Positions 26,678-34,493 of a DNA stretch of 64,000 nucleotides are shown one piece after another. Made by a program: the position numbers and the translations under genes. The notes beneath the pieces were generated by a model, which was not told where the DNA came from, did not search any database, and was given only the letters and a program-made list of their open reading frames with translations. Positions within the stretch are counted from its first letter, which is position 1; each line of letters starts with the position of its first letter. The stretch is from Bacteroidota bacterium (lineage in GTDB: Bacteria > Bacteroidota > Ignavibacteria > OLB7): positions 142,486 through 206,485 of the forward strand of contig JAFDZV010000013.1 of the NCBI GenBank assembly GCA_018266795.1, read 5' to 3'.

Positions 26678-27234
26678 GATTGAACATGTTCCGTGTTGCC
26701 CGGAAGGCATCGCCCGGCTGGAACGTGGCGAAGTCGCTGGCGCAGATGGCGGTGCTCTGGTGTCTGTTTCTGTTCCTTGGGCCGTTCGTCATCACGCGCG
26801 CGGAGGCCGCGCTCGGGATTGCCGGATTCGCCTTCGCGGCACAACACGTCGCTGGCACGGTGCTCTTCCTCGCGGCAAGCATCGGGGCCGTCTGGAGCTG
26901 CGTCACGATGGCACGCATCGGGCTCGGCACGCCGCTGCCGCTGGACTGCGCCCGCAATCTGGTGGTGAGCGGGCCGTATCGCTTCATCAGAAATCCCATG
27001 GCGGTTGTGGCCATGCTGCAGGCGTTCGGCGTCGGAATCTGGCTGGGGTCGTGGACGGTGTTCGTCTATGGCCTCATCGGTGAGGCGGCGTGGAACTGGA
27101 TACTGCGTCCGATGGAGGAACGCGATCTGGTTGAACGCTTCGGTGCCGCATACGAACACTATCGCGACAGCGTGCGGTGCTGGGTGCCGACCTTTCCGGG
27201 CTACTTACGAAACATGGAGAACGTAGATCGGTAG
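26674..27234 (+). CDS. Isoprenylcysteine carboxyl methyltransferase-like membrane protein
   Basis: A 186-residue integral membrane protein of the ICMT/PEMT superfamily. Helices lie at about 20-45, 55-80 and 115-150. The C-terminal SAM-binding core reads VSGPYRFIRNPMAVVAMLQA (about 101-120), then EERDLVERFGAAYEHYRDSV and WVPTFP. The pattern GPYRxxRNPM...E...L...FG..Y..Y is the family hallmark. Bacterial members methylate diverse lipophilic or thiol acceptors, so the substrate is unknown. The ATG overlaps the upstream stop, with AGGAG ten bases upstream. Confidence 0.88.
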   Translation: MRLNMFRVARKASPGWNVAKSLAQMAVLWCLFLFLGPFVITRAEAALGIAGFAFAAQHVAGTVLFLAASIGAVWSCVTMARIGLGTPLPLDCARNLVVSGPYRFIRNPMAVVAMLQAFGVGIWLGSWTVFVYGLIGEAAWNWILRPMEERDLVERFGAAYEHYRDSVRCWVPTFPGYLRNMENVDR

Positions 27235-27310
27235 CCCCGGCGGCGTTGCACGCTGCACGAAGCCTTCTGCGATGCGTCACCCGGATCGTGGCCATCTGTC
27301 ACCCGGCCTG

Positions 27311-28318
27311 TTAGAAGATAACGGAGAGGCCAAGGCCGCCGCCATCCCCCGTGAGAAAGGGATACGCTCTAAGACGATATCGTTCGGGTACGATCAGTTC
27401 CGATCGACGGTCCGGCCCCTCGCCTCCATGCGCCACGACGTCCTTTGCACAGAGGTACCCAATGCATGCTCCAACGAACACATCGGACATCCAGTGATCG
27501 TGCTCCACGACACGGCTCAGGCCCACCATGGTTGCGAGTGTGTAGGCGATCACCGGAACGGCCGGTGTCCTGCCGTAACGCTCCGCAAACACTGTGGCAA
27601 GCGCGAACGCAGTGGAGCTGTGCCCGGACGGGAACGACTCGAAGTAGCCGGAGGAGAGGTGGTTCGGATTCCGAATGTGTTGAAGCGGGCCCAGCCATTG
27701 CGAGCCGGCATCGTAACCCTGCGCATCGAATGTGTACGGGCGGCGACGCCCGCCGACGTACTTCAGCAGACGCACCCAGACTGATGTGGTGATCAAGGCC
27801 TCGCCCAGCAGCTCGCTTGTCCGGCGATCGTAATCGTTTCCGAACAGGAAGCTGTACCCGGCAAACAGTCCTGCACCAACGATGCCGGGCGTGCTGCCGA
27901 GCTGCGTCACCACGGAGCTTCCATCGGAAATCCACTGGTTGTTCGCACGGAGGTTGCGCGCAGTGATGTCGAATGCACGGTCCTCCAGCATCAGGCCGGT
28001 CACGATCACCGCTCCGCCGCCGAGCGTGAGGGCATCAGCCCGATCCATGTGAAACGGCGTCGTGGCCTGCCGGCCGAAGTCGGCAACCAGTCGCGCAGGG
28101 AAGCCGCGCGATGCCGCTGGCGCAACTGACGATGAATCGAGTGATGCCGTCTGCGGTGTTGACGCAGCGGTATCCGCCGTCGCCTGTGCGGCAAGCCATC
28201 CAGGGCCGCACAGCAGCATCAGCATGAACAGGGCTACACGTATCCCGCGGCCGCGAACATCGTTCATCCAATTGAACCGGAACGGAGCATTCATTGATCG
28301 GTTCATAGCATGAGGCAT
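27311..28318 (-). CDS. Exported PAP2-family phosphatase (first of a tandem pair)
   Basis: A 335-residue protein with a signal peptide or anchor (GIRVALFMLMLLCGPGWLAAQ). It carries the three phosphatase motifs: C1 KYVGGRRRPY (about 185-194), C2 PSGHSSTAFALA (about 230-241) and C3 SRVVEHDHWMSDVFVG (about 264-279). These enzymes dephosphorylate lipid pyrophosphates or phosphatidate at the periplasmic face, for example in undecaprenyl-phosphate recycling. Methionines 5, 9 and 18 are alternative starts; Met18 (28267) would place the signal peptide at the N-terminus. It lies downstream of a second PAP2 gene, and the two are similar only around the motifs. Confidence 0.88.
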   Translation of the reverse strand: MPHAMNRSMNAPFRFNWMNDVRGRGIRVALFMLMLLCGPGWLAAQATADTAASTPQTASLDSSSVAPAASRGFPARLVADFGRQATTPFHMDRADALTLGGGAVIVTGLMLEDRAFDITARNLRANNQWISDGSSVVTQLGSTPGIVGAGLFAGYSFLFGNDYDRRTSELLGEALITTSVWVRLLKYVGGRRRPYTFDAQGYDAGSQWLGPLQHIRNPNHLSSGYFESFPSGHSSTAFALATVFAERYGRTPAVPVIAYTLATMVGLSRVVEHDHWMSDVFVGACIGYLCAKDVVAHGGEGPDRRSELIVPERYRLRAYPFLTGDGGGLGLSVIF

Positions 28319-28320
28319 AC

Positions 28321-28343
28321 CACCCGGCTGCAGTGGCCGGGTG
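28321..28343. other. Hairpin between the two PAP2 genes
   Basis: An 8-base perfect inverted repeat (28321-28328 with 28336-28343) around a 7-base loop, in the 34-base gap. There is no T-tract on either strand, so it is more likely an RNA-stability or attenuation element than a terminator. Confidence 0.4.
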
Positions 28344-28352
28344 CGGGATCGA

Positions 28353-29408
28353 TCACCAGCGCCATGTCAGCCCCAGACCGGTGGCTCCGCTCGGCATGAC
28401 GCTCAGCCCGAGCTCCGGCCCGGCCGGGAGATCGGACTCGCGATTGTGCCGCGACACCAGACGGCCGAAGGAGTAGCCGAGCGCCAGCCCCAGCGGGATA
28501 TCGCTCCACCAATGGATGCTGGTTGCCACCAGTGCAACGCCAACCATGCCGATCGCGGGATAACCGATCCACCCAATCCACTTCTGCTCCGGGTAATTCT
28601 CCATGATCACCGTGAGCGTTGCGAATGCAGTCGCGATATGCCCGGACGGAAACGCATCATAGTGCGGAACGTGCTTCGCGTACTGAACCTGATTGGGGAA
28701 CAGGGCCCATCGTCCGGTGGGCGTCGTCGCAGTGAACGGACTCTCACGTCCGGTGAGGTGCTTCAGCAACTGCACCACGGCACCACAGGCAAGTATCACC
28801 TCCACCGTCTGGCTGGCGGTACGGATCGCCGTGGTGTCGCGCGTCAGAAACCCGTACACTCCGAAAAGCCCCGCCAGCCCAAACTGGAACTTCCCGTCCC
28901 CCACGCCGACGAACGCATCGCTCACATCGTGGAAGAGCGAATACCTGTCGTATAGTTTCTTGAACGGCTGCCACGATTCGTAGTCCGTTATCACCAGACC
29001 GGCGGTCAGCGCGGCCATGCCGCCGATCAGCGGAATGTTGTCCACCGTGAACGTCTCACGCCCGTAGGTATACCAGTCGTGCGGCAGATTCGTGATCATG
29101 TCCAGCGGCCCCGGCAGCGGATCCAGGTGGTTGACACCGGTCACAGCGCCGGCGCTGTCGGCCGGTGTCACCGGACGGACCGGGGTTGAATCGGCAGTCT
29201 GAGCTGCGGAGTCCGGCAGCACCATTGCTGCAGGTGAGGCGCCGGGCCTGGCCGCAACGGGAAGCGTGTCCAGCGCGACGACAACCGGCGGACGCGTGGT
29301 ATCGTACGCGGGAAGTGTGCCACGCCCCGTATGGAGCGTCACCTGGAACGAGCAGAGCAGTGAGGCAATCAGCATTCTTCTGGCAACGAGACTAAGAGTC
29401 CCTAACAT
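28353..29408 (-). CDS. Exported PAP2-family phosphatase (second of a tandem pair)
   Basis: A 351-residue protein. The start is the ATG giving MLGTLSLVARRMLIASLLCS, which puts a signal peptide first; a further ATG at 29630 in frame would precede it by 74 unconserved residues. A Pro/Ala/Asp-rich stretch (about 30-95) precedes the domain. Phosphatase motifs: KHLTGRESPF (about 213-222), PSGHIATAFATL (about 250-261) and SIHWWSDIPLG (about 297-307). The C-terminus ends in a Gly-rich beta-like tail (GPELGLSVMPSGATGLGLTW). Like its neighbour it probably acts on lipid-linked phosphates in the envelope. Both genes share the strand and a 34-base gap. Confidence 0.88.
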   Translation of the reverse strand: MLGTLSLVARRMLIASLLCSFQVTLHTGRGTLPAYDTTRPPVVVALDTLPVAARPGASPAAMVLPDSAAQTADSTPVRPVTPADSAGAVTGVNHLDPLPGPLDMITNLPHDWYTYGRETFTVDNIPLIGGMAALTAGLVITDYESWQPFKKLYDRYSLFHDVSDAFVGVGDGKFQFGLAGLFGVYGFLTRDTTAIRTASQTVEVILACGAVVQLLKHLTGRESPFTATTPTGRWALFPNQVQYAKHVPHYDAFPSGHIATAFATLTVIMENYPEQKWIGWIGYPAIGMVGVALVATSIHWWSDIPLGLALGYSFGRLVSRHNRESDLPAGPELGLSVMPSGATGLGLTWRW

Positions 29409-29643
29409 TCGGCGCTGCAAGGCCTGCAGGCTCTGAAGCGCATCCCGGTTTTGATAGGAACTGTAAAGAGAGCGAAGGGATGAACCTACGGATTTTGCGA
29501 TGTATTGGAAATCGATGCGAGGGCAACGATTGCAACAGATAGTCAGCGACGCCAATGATCGCCGGCCGCACGATACGGGCGCCGATGATAAATTGCACGG
29601 CGCTTCAGCCGCACGCATCAACGATCCCATGCACGGTTCCCAT

Positions 29644-30732
29644 ATGCAGACGCCCTACCGCTTCGAGCCCGATCTTGCCAATGCCTCGACGATCCCGGCA
29701 GCCTGGTACACCGATCCCGCCATGCTGATCCGCGAGCGTGAGCGCATCTTCCGCCGCACGTGGCAGTTCGCCGCGTCGCTGGAGGATCTTCGCAGCCCCG
29801 GCGATTTCGTTGCCGTAAATGTTGTTGATGTTCCAATTGTGATAACACGCGACGGCAACGGCACGCTGCGCGCGTTTTACAACATCTGCCGCCACCGTGC
29901 AGGCGTTGTGGCACGCGGCTGCGGAAACAGGCGGACGCTGCAATGCCAGTACCACGGGTGGACCTACAACCTGGACGGCTCGCTCCGTCACGCTCCGGAG
30001 TTCGAAGGCGTTCAGGCATTCAATAGGAACGACTTCGGCCTCGTGCCGATTCGCGTGGAGACCTGGGGGCCGTTCGCATTCGTGAACATGGATCATGCGG
30101 CCATGCCGCTGGCGGAGATGCTTGGTGCGATCACGAGCGACACGGCGCGCTTCGACTTCAACGCGATGCATCGCGTCGAGCGCCGAGAGTATCCGCTGGC
30201 CGCGAACTGGAAGCTCTACATCGACAACTACCTGGAGGGCTATCACGTGCCGGTGGGGCACCCCGGGCTGCATCGCGAGCTGGACTACGACAATTATCGC
30301 GTTGAGACCTTCCGCTACTACTCCAAGCAGCACGCGCCGTTTCGCGAGGCGCGCGCGAACGAGCCGCAGGCGCGCCGGTACAACGAGGTTGATGGCGACG
30401 ACAGGGCACACTACTACTGGATCTTCCCGAACTTCATGTTGAACATCTACATGGGAATGGTGCAGATCAATGTGATCGTTCCGCTGAGCCACGATCGCAC
30501 GGTCACGATCTTCGAATGGTATCTGCCGCGCGATGCATCGAGCCAGGCGATCGACCGCATGTACGGCTCGATCCCGTTCAGCGAGGAGATTCAGGAGGAG
30601 GATATCCAGCTCTGCGAGGATGTGTGGCGCAACCTTCAATGCGGCGTCTACGATCGCGGCCGTTTCAGCGTGAAGCGTGAGAACGGCGTGCACCACTTCC
30701 ACGGACTCTACGCGGAGTTCATGGAGCTGTAG
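29644..30732 (+). CDS. Rieske non-heme iron oxygenase, alpha subunit
   Basis: A 362-residue aromatic-ring-hydroxylase or choline/carnitine monooxygenase-like oxygenase. The Rieske [2Fe-2S] site is CRHRAGVVARGC then CQYHGWTY (about 80-105), giving C-x-H and C-x2-H. The mononuclear Fe site is in DNYLEGYHVPVGHPGLH (about 195-211), with the two His ligands; a distal acidic ligand would be near LCEDVW. Length and the EGYHVPVGHP motif fit the branch that includes choline monooxygenase-like and Bacteroidota oxygenases. No reductase or beta subunit is adjacent. Met44 of the longer frame (29629) is an equally possible start, since neither has a clear ribosome site. Confidence 0.9.
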   Translation: MQTPYRFEPDLANASTIPAAWYTDPAMLIRERERIFRRTWQFAASLEDLRSPGDFVAVNVVDVPIVITRDGNGTLRAFYNICRHRAGVVARGCGNRRTLQCQYHGWTYNLDGSLRHAPEFEGVQAFNRNDFGLVPIRVETWGPFAFVNMDHAAMPLAEMLGAITSDTARFDFNAMHRVERREYPLAANWKLYIDNYLEGYHVPVGHPGLHRELDYDNYRVETFRYYSKQHAPFREARANEPQARRYNEVDGDDRAHYYWIFPNFMLNIYMGMVQINVIVPLSHDRTVTIFEWYLPRDASSQAIDRMYGSIPFSEEIQEEDIQLCEDVWRNLQCGVYDRGRFSVKRENGVHHFHGLYAEFMEL

Positions 30733-30947
30733 CAGACTGCAGGATCATCTCGCCGCAACGTTGCAACTCTGCCAGCGGCAACAGGCAGTGGGCATCATGT
30801 GCACCGAACCATACCGGCCGCCTGAGGCCGGCCCGCACGGATTGCCGCGGCGTGTGAATCCTGCCCGGCGACAACCGCCGGCAGCGATTCAACGGCATCG
30901 AGGCGCCAGCATGCCGGCGCCCGCAATCCCTGCACCCTATCGTGTCG

Positions 30948-30955
30948 TATCTTTC
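30948..30955 (+). promoter_or_regulatory. Putative -7 element (TATCTTTC) upstream of the SGNH hydrolase gene
   Basis: An off-by-one match to TAnnTTTG, 22 bases before the ATG at 30978, predicting a leader of under 20 bases. Confidence 0.3.
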
Positions 30956-30977
30956 ATCGGACGTACTGATTCAATCG

Positions 30978-31697
30978 ATGCGTGCTACGATGATGACGAT
31001 GCTTGCTTCCATCCTATCCATCGGCCTGGCTCTGTTCCTGGGCCACATGGCCGCAGGCTCAAACACGATGTCCACCACTGCTTCGGATACCGACACGCTG
31101 CGCTATCTCGCGCTTGGCGACTCCTACACGATCGGCGAGAGCGTGACACATGACGAGCGCTGGCCGGTGCAGCTTGCCGCAGAGCTGCGGACGCACGGCA
31201 TCCCCTGCGGCGAGCCCGAGATCGTTGCACGGACCGGCTGGACCACGGACGAACTTTCCGCCGCGCTCGATTCGGCCCCCCCGCGCGGTCCGTTCGCTCT
31301 CGTCTCGCTGTTGATCGGTGTGAACAACCAGTATCGCGGACGCGATACCGACAACTACCGAATGGAATTCAGGGCGCTGCTGCGGCGCGCCGTTGGCTAC
31401 GCAGACGGCAAGGCACGGCACGTGCTTGTGGTCTCGATTCCCGACTGGGGCGTAACGCCGTTCGCTGCCGGGCGCGATCGCGAACGGATTGCCCGCGAGA
31501 TCGACGCGTTCAACCTGATCAATCATGAGGAGGCGCTGAGCGCCGGTGCGGGGTATGTGGATATCACTCCAGGCTCGCGGCATGCGGCAAACAACCGGGG
31601 GCTCGTGGCAAAGGATGGCCTGCATCCTTCCGGAACGATGTACAGGGCGTGGGTGGAGGCGGCACTGCCGGTGGTTCGCGGCATGCTGGAGAGATAG
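30978..31697 (+). CDS. SGNH/GDSL-family hydrolase (exported or membrane-anchored)
   Basis: A 239-residue esterase-like hydrolase. The N-terminal hydrophobic helix (about 6-25, MLASILSIGLALFLGHMAAG) is a signal or anchor. Block I LALGDSYTIGE (about 43-53) holds the nucleophile Ser; block III LLIGVNNQYRG carries the oxyanion Asn; block V DGLHPSG (about 214-220) carries the Asp and His. All catalytic residues are present. Substrates of this superfamily include lipids, carbohydrate esters and acyl-CoA; nothing here narrows the choice. It is divergently oriented relative to the following methyltransferase, with convergent stops 52 bases apart. Confidence 0.9.
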   Translation: MRATMMTMLASILSIGLALFLGHMAAGSNTMSTTASDTDTLRYLALGDSYTIGESVTHDERWPVQLAAELRTHGIPCGEPEIVARTGWTTDELSAALDSAPPRGPFALVSLLIGVNNQYRGRDTDNYRMEFRALLRRAVGYADGKARHVLVVSIPDWGVTPFAAGRDRERIAREIDAFNLINHEEALSAGAGYVDITPGSRHAANNRGLVAKDGLHPSGTMYRAWVEAALPVVRGMLER

Positions 31698-31749
31698 ATC
31701 CGATGCATGCAGTGCGATGACGGGAGCGGATCGTTGATGCGATCGCTTT

Positions 31750-32493
31750 TCAGCGCGGCGTGCGCCCGATCCGCATCGTCAACGGCCAGCGCACCGTTCG
31801 CAGTCCGTTCCCCCAGGCACGCTCCAGTTCCTCGCGGATCTGGTTCAGCGGATGCTCGCCATTCACCTCGATGAACTTCTGCGTTGCGGACCAACTCCCC
31901 AGATAGCCCAGGATATCGCGTGCGCTCCACTCCACTTCGATCACGAACGGCGGCGCATCGATCTCCTCGAATGGGAACGGCAGATCACGGTATGTTCCAT
32001 GCACCTTCACGATCCTGGGCGACCAGTACGGCCCCACGATCTCGCGCGAGTATCGTGTGAGAATCGGATCGATGTCGCTGCCGACCGTATGGCCGAAGTA
32101 GCTCCATGCTGCAAGCACGCCGCCCGGTTTCAGTACGCGGTGCACCTCCGCAAAGAACCGATCCAGATCGAGCCAGTGTAATGCCGTTGCAATCGTGACG
32201 ATATCAACCGAACCGCACGGCAGGCCGCTCGCATCGGCCGGTGCAACCCGATAGCGAATGCGTTCGTGCGGACGCGCATGGGCAATCTGATCGCTGCTGG
32301 CATCGGTTGCAATCACCTCGCGAACATACCCGGCCATGCCGTGCGCGGCCTGCCCGTTCCCGGTGGCGCAGTCCCATGCACGTTCCAGCGCCGGCGCCTT
32401 CTCTGCAATGAATGCGAAAAGCCCTTCCGGATATACCGGACGGTGCAGCGCATACTGGCCTGCCTGTCGCGAGAAGTTGTCCTCGAACGTCAT
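31750..32493 (-). CDS. Class I SAM-dependent methyltransferase
   Basis: A 247-residue cytosolic methyltransferase. It starts MTFEDNFSRQAGQYALHRPV, a common N-terminus for this group, behind AGAGG five bases upstream. The SAM motif I is WDCATGNGQAAHGMA (about 40-54), followed by IATDASSDQIAHA (motif II) and VDIVTIATALHWLDLDRFF (about 99-117), typical of Methyltransf_11 proteins annotated as trans-aconitate-like or unspecified. The C-terminal half holds the substrate cap. The acceptor is unknown. Confidence 0.9.
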   Translation of the reverse strand: MTFEDNFSRQAGQYALHRPVYPEGLFAFIAEKAPALERAWDCATGNGQAAHGMAGYVREVIATDASSDQIAHARPHERIRYRVAPADASGLPCGSVDIVTIATALHWLDLDRFFAEVHRVLKPGGVLAAWSYFGHTVGSDIDPILTRYSREIVGPYWSPRIVKVHGTYRDLPFPFEEIDAPPFVIEVEWSARDILGYLGSWSATQKFIEVNGEHPLNQIREELERAWGNGLRTVRWPLTMRIGRTPR

Positions 32494-32554
32494 CGATCCT
32501 CTGACTGTTGACTGCCGTTCATAGGATGCCGGAACCGCAGGCCAGCGGCCGACC

Positions 32555-32851
32555 CTACAGTTCCCGGCGCTTCTGCTGTACCTGCCAGCTGAACAGGGTG
32601 GCTCCTCCAAGCACGATGATGCCGATGAGCCCGAAGATGTCCGGAAGGATATGGACGGCTCCGAGCAATGTCATGGTTCCGGCAACGCCGGGAAGGAGCG
32701 CCCAGAAGAGGAGGCCATGACGCTTGCGCCAGCGCTGTTCGGCTCGGCTCTCGCCCTTGCGTGCATAGCTCAGCGTCATGACGAACCCTACGATCGGGAT
32801 CAGGAGAGCGATCACCAGAAGCCCGAGTCTCGACAATTCCAATTGGTCCAT
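32555..32851 (-). CDS. Small three-helix membrane protein of unknown function
   Basis: A 98-residue protein starting MDQLELSRLG, with a purine-rich GAAGAG just before the ATG. Three predicted membrane helices: about 6-27, 46-66 and 70-92. The loop after helix 1 is Arg-rich (YARKGESRAEQRWRKRHG), suggesting a cytoplasmic side. It lies between the methyltransferase and the thioesterase genes on the same strand. No family recognised. Confidence 0.65.
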   Translation of the reverse strand: MDQLELSRLGLLVIALLIPIVGFVMTLSYARKGESRAEQRWRKRHGLLFWALLPGVAGTMTLLGAVHILPDIFGLIGIIVLGGATLFSWQVQQKRREL

Positions 32852-32920
32852 TCTCTTCAAGGCGTGTTGAACTACCATGCACCGGCCGGCCCTTCAAGGC
32901 GGGACCGGCCCGGCGCACGG

Positions 32921-33295
32921 CTACGCATCCGGCTGTTCGCTGTACAGCGCCGCGATCCGCTCCTCCAGTCTGCGCTTGGACACCACGCGCTGGCGCTGCG
33001 TTCCTTCGGCGATTACTCCGTTGCGATTGCTCGCGGTAATTCTGCAGACGATCGAACGTCCATCGCATTCGATCACGCGGGCCGTGATCTCCACAATCCA
33101 TCCCACCGGAGTCGGAGCAACGTGCTCCAGTTCAACATGCGCACCAACGGCATCGTCGCCGGGTTCCAGGAACGGCAGGATGGCCTGGCGCGACGCATAC
33201 TCCGCATGCTCGATCAACGCAAACGTGGCATAGAGCGGATGGATGGTGCAGTCGAAGAAACGTGCAGTCATCTCCGCAGTCACGCGGAGCCGCAT
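32921..33295 (-). CDS. Hot-dog-fold thioesterase, fluoroacetyl-CoA thioesterase-like
   Basis: A 124-residue single hot-dog domain. Features of the FlK-like group: an early Thr/Phe segment (MTARFF), the central helix FALIEHAEYASRQAILPFL with a conserved Glu, then VGAHVELEHVAPTPVGWIVE carrying the His and the TPVG turn, and RITASNRNGVIAEGTQRQRVV near the end. Such enzymes hydrolyse short or unusual acyl-CoA esters; most homologues are uncharacterised. The start is the ATG giving MRLRVTAEMTA, since the longer frame (33403) adds a Pro/Gly-rich unconserved stretch. It is divergent from the chelatase genes. Confidence 0.85.
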   Translation of the reverse strand: MRLRVTAEMTARFFDCTIHPLYATFALIEHAEYASRQAILPFLEPGDDAVGAHVELEHVAPTPVGWIVEITARVIECDGRSIVCRITASNRNGVIAEGTQRQRVVSKRRLEERIAALYSEQPDA

Positions 33296-33364
33296 CGTAA
33301 ACTCATGGTGTAACGGAATGGGTCGCACAGGGAGCAATCTACAAAACGTCGGCGCGTCCTTTCC

Positions 33365-33372
33365 TATCTTCG
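33365..33372 (+). promoter_or_regulatory. Putative -7 element (TATCTTCG) upstream of bchI
   Basis: TATCTTCG with about 47 bases to the ATG at 33420. It is the same box as at 7050, 52218 and 59024. No clear -33 TTG is seen. Confidence 0.35.
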
Positions 33373-33419
33373 CGCCGGCTGGCGGGCCTGCCATGCCGTG
33401 CATACAGACTCACTGAAGT

Positions 33420-34451
33420 ATGACCAACGATTCGAACATTCCGATCTATCCGTTCGTCGCCATCGTGGGGCAGGAGGAGTTGAAGCGTGCGCTGACGCTG
33501 GCTGCGATCGAGCCGGCCATCGGTGGGGTGATGATCATGGGGCACCGCGGCACCGGCAAGTCCACAACGGTCCGTGCGCTCGCCGGCACCATGCCGCGTA
33601 TCGCCGCCGTTGAAGGATGTGCGTTCAACTGCGCCCCGGAGGCGACCGCAGGGCTGTGCGAACGATGCAGCGATGCGGGGAAGCCGTTTGCCACAACGAT
33701 CGAGGTTCCGATGGTGGACCTGCCGCTCGGCGCCACGGAGGATCGCGTTGCCGGCACCATCGACATCGAACACGCGCTGATGCACGGCGCCAAGCGCTTC
33801 GAACCCGGACTGCTTGCACGTGCAAACCGCGGCTTCCTCTATGTGGACGAGGTGAATCTGCTGGAAGATCATCTGGTAGATCTGCTTCTCGACGTTGCGG
33901 CGAGCGGAATCAACGTGGTGGAACGTGAGGGAATCTCCGTTCGGCATCCCGCCCGGTTTGCGCTGGTGGGAAGCGGCAACCCGGAGGAGGGGGAACTTCG
34001 CCCTCAGCTGCTGGACCGCTTCGGCCTTCATGCGGCGATCGAAACGGAGCACGACATCGAACGGCGCGTAGAGATCATCAGACGGCGCATGGCTTTCGAT
34101 GACAACCCTGCAGCGTTCATTCGCGACTGGCAGGCGCCCACAGAGGAGTTGCGTGAACGCATCGGATCGGCACAACGGTCCGTGCGCGAGGTTCGCATCA
34201 ACGATGGCTTCCTCTCGATGATTGCCGCGCTCTCCGCGGCGCTGGATATCGACGGGCACCGCGGCGAGCTGGTGATGACCCGCGCCGCCAGGGCCAACGC
34301 CGCGCTGGACGGACGCGATGCCGTCACCGCCGATGACGTGCGGCTGGTGGCGCCGATGGCGCTGCGGCATCGGCTGCGCAAGGATCCGCTGGAGATGACC
34401 GACCCTGGAAGCCGCATCGCACAGGCCGTTGAGAAGATCGTGATGGAGTGA
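33420..34451 (+). CDS. bchI: Magnesium-chelatase I-subunit-like AAA+ ATPase
   Basis: A 343-residue AAA+ ATPase of the BchI/ChlI clade. It opens with the I-subunit motif YPFVAIVGQEELKRAL (10-25). Walker A is GHRGTGKST (about 41-49), the Cys-containing insert is CAPEATAGLCERC, the ChlI beta-hairpin motif is DLPLGATEDRVAGTIDIEHA, and Walker B is GFLYVDEVNLLEDH. Sensor 1 is VGSGNPEEG and an Arg finger is near LLDRFGL. In Mg-chelatase the I hexamer drives metal insertion with D and H subunits. The large H (or CobN) subunit is absent here. It is 42 bases upstream of the D-like gene. Confidence 0.93.
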   Translation: MTNDSNIPIYPFVAIVGQEELKRALTLAAIEPAIGGVMIMGHRGTGKSTTVRALAGTMPRIAAVEGCAFNCAPEATAGLCERCSDAGKPFATTIEVPMVDLPLGATEDRVAGTIDIEHALMHGAKRFEPGLLARANRGFLYVDEVNLLEDHLVDLLLDVAASGINVVEREGISVRHPARFALVGSGNPEEGELRPQLLDRFGLHAAIETEHDIERRVEIIRRRMAFDDNPAAFIRDWQAPTEELRERIGSAQRSVREVRINDGFLSMIAALSAALDIDGHRGELVMTRAARANAALDGRDAVTADDVRLVAPMALRHRLRKDPLEMTDPGSRIAQAVEKIVME

Positions 34452-34493
34452 TGCGGCGATCGATGGATACTCATACACCATGAGCACCGGCGC

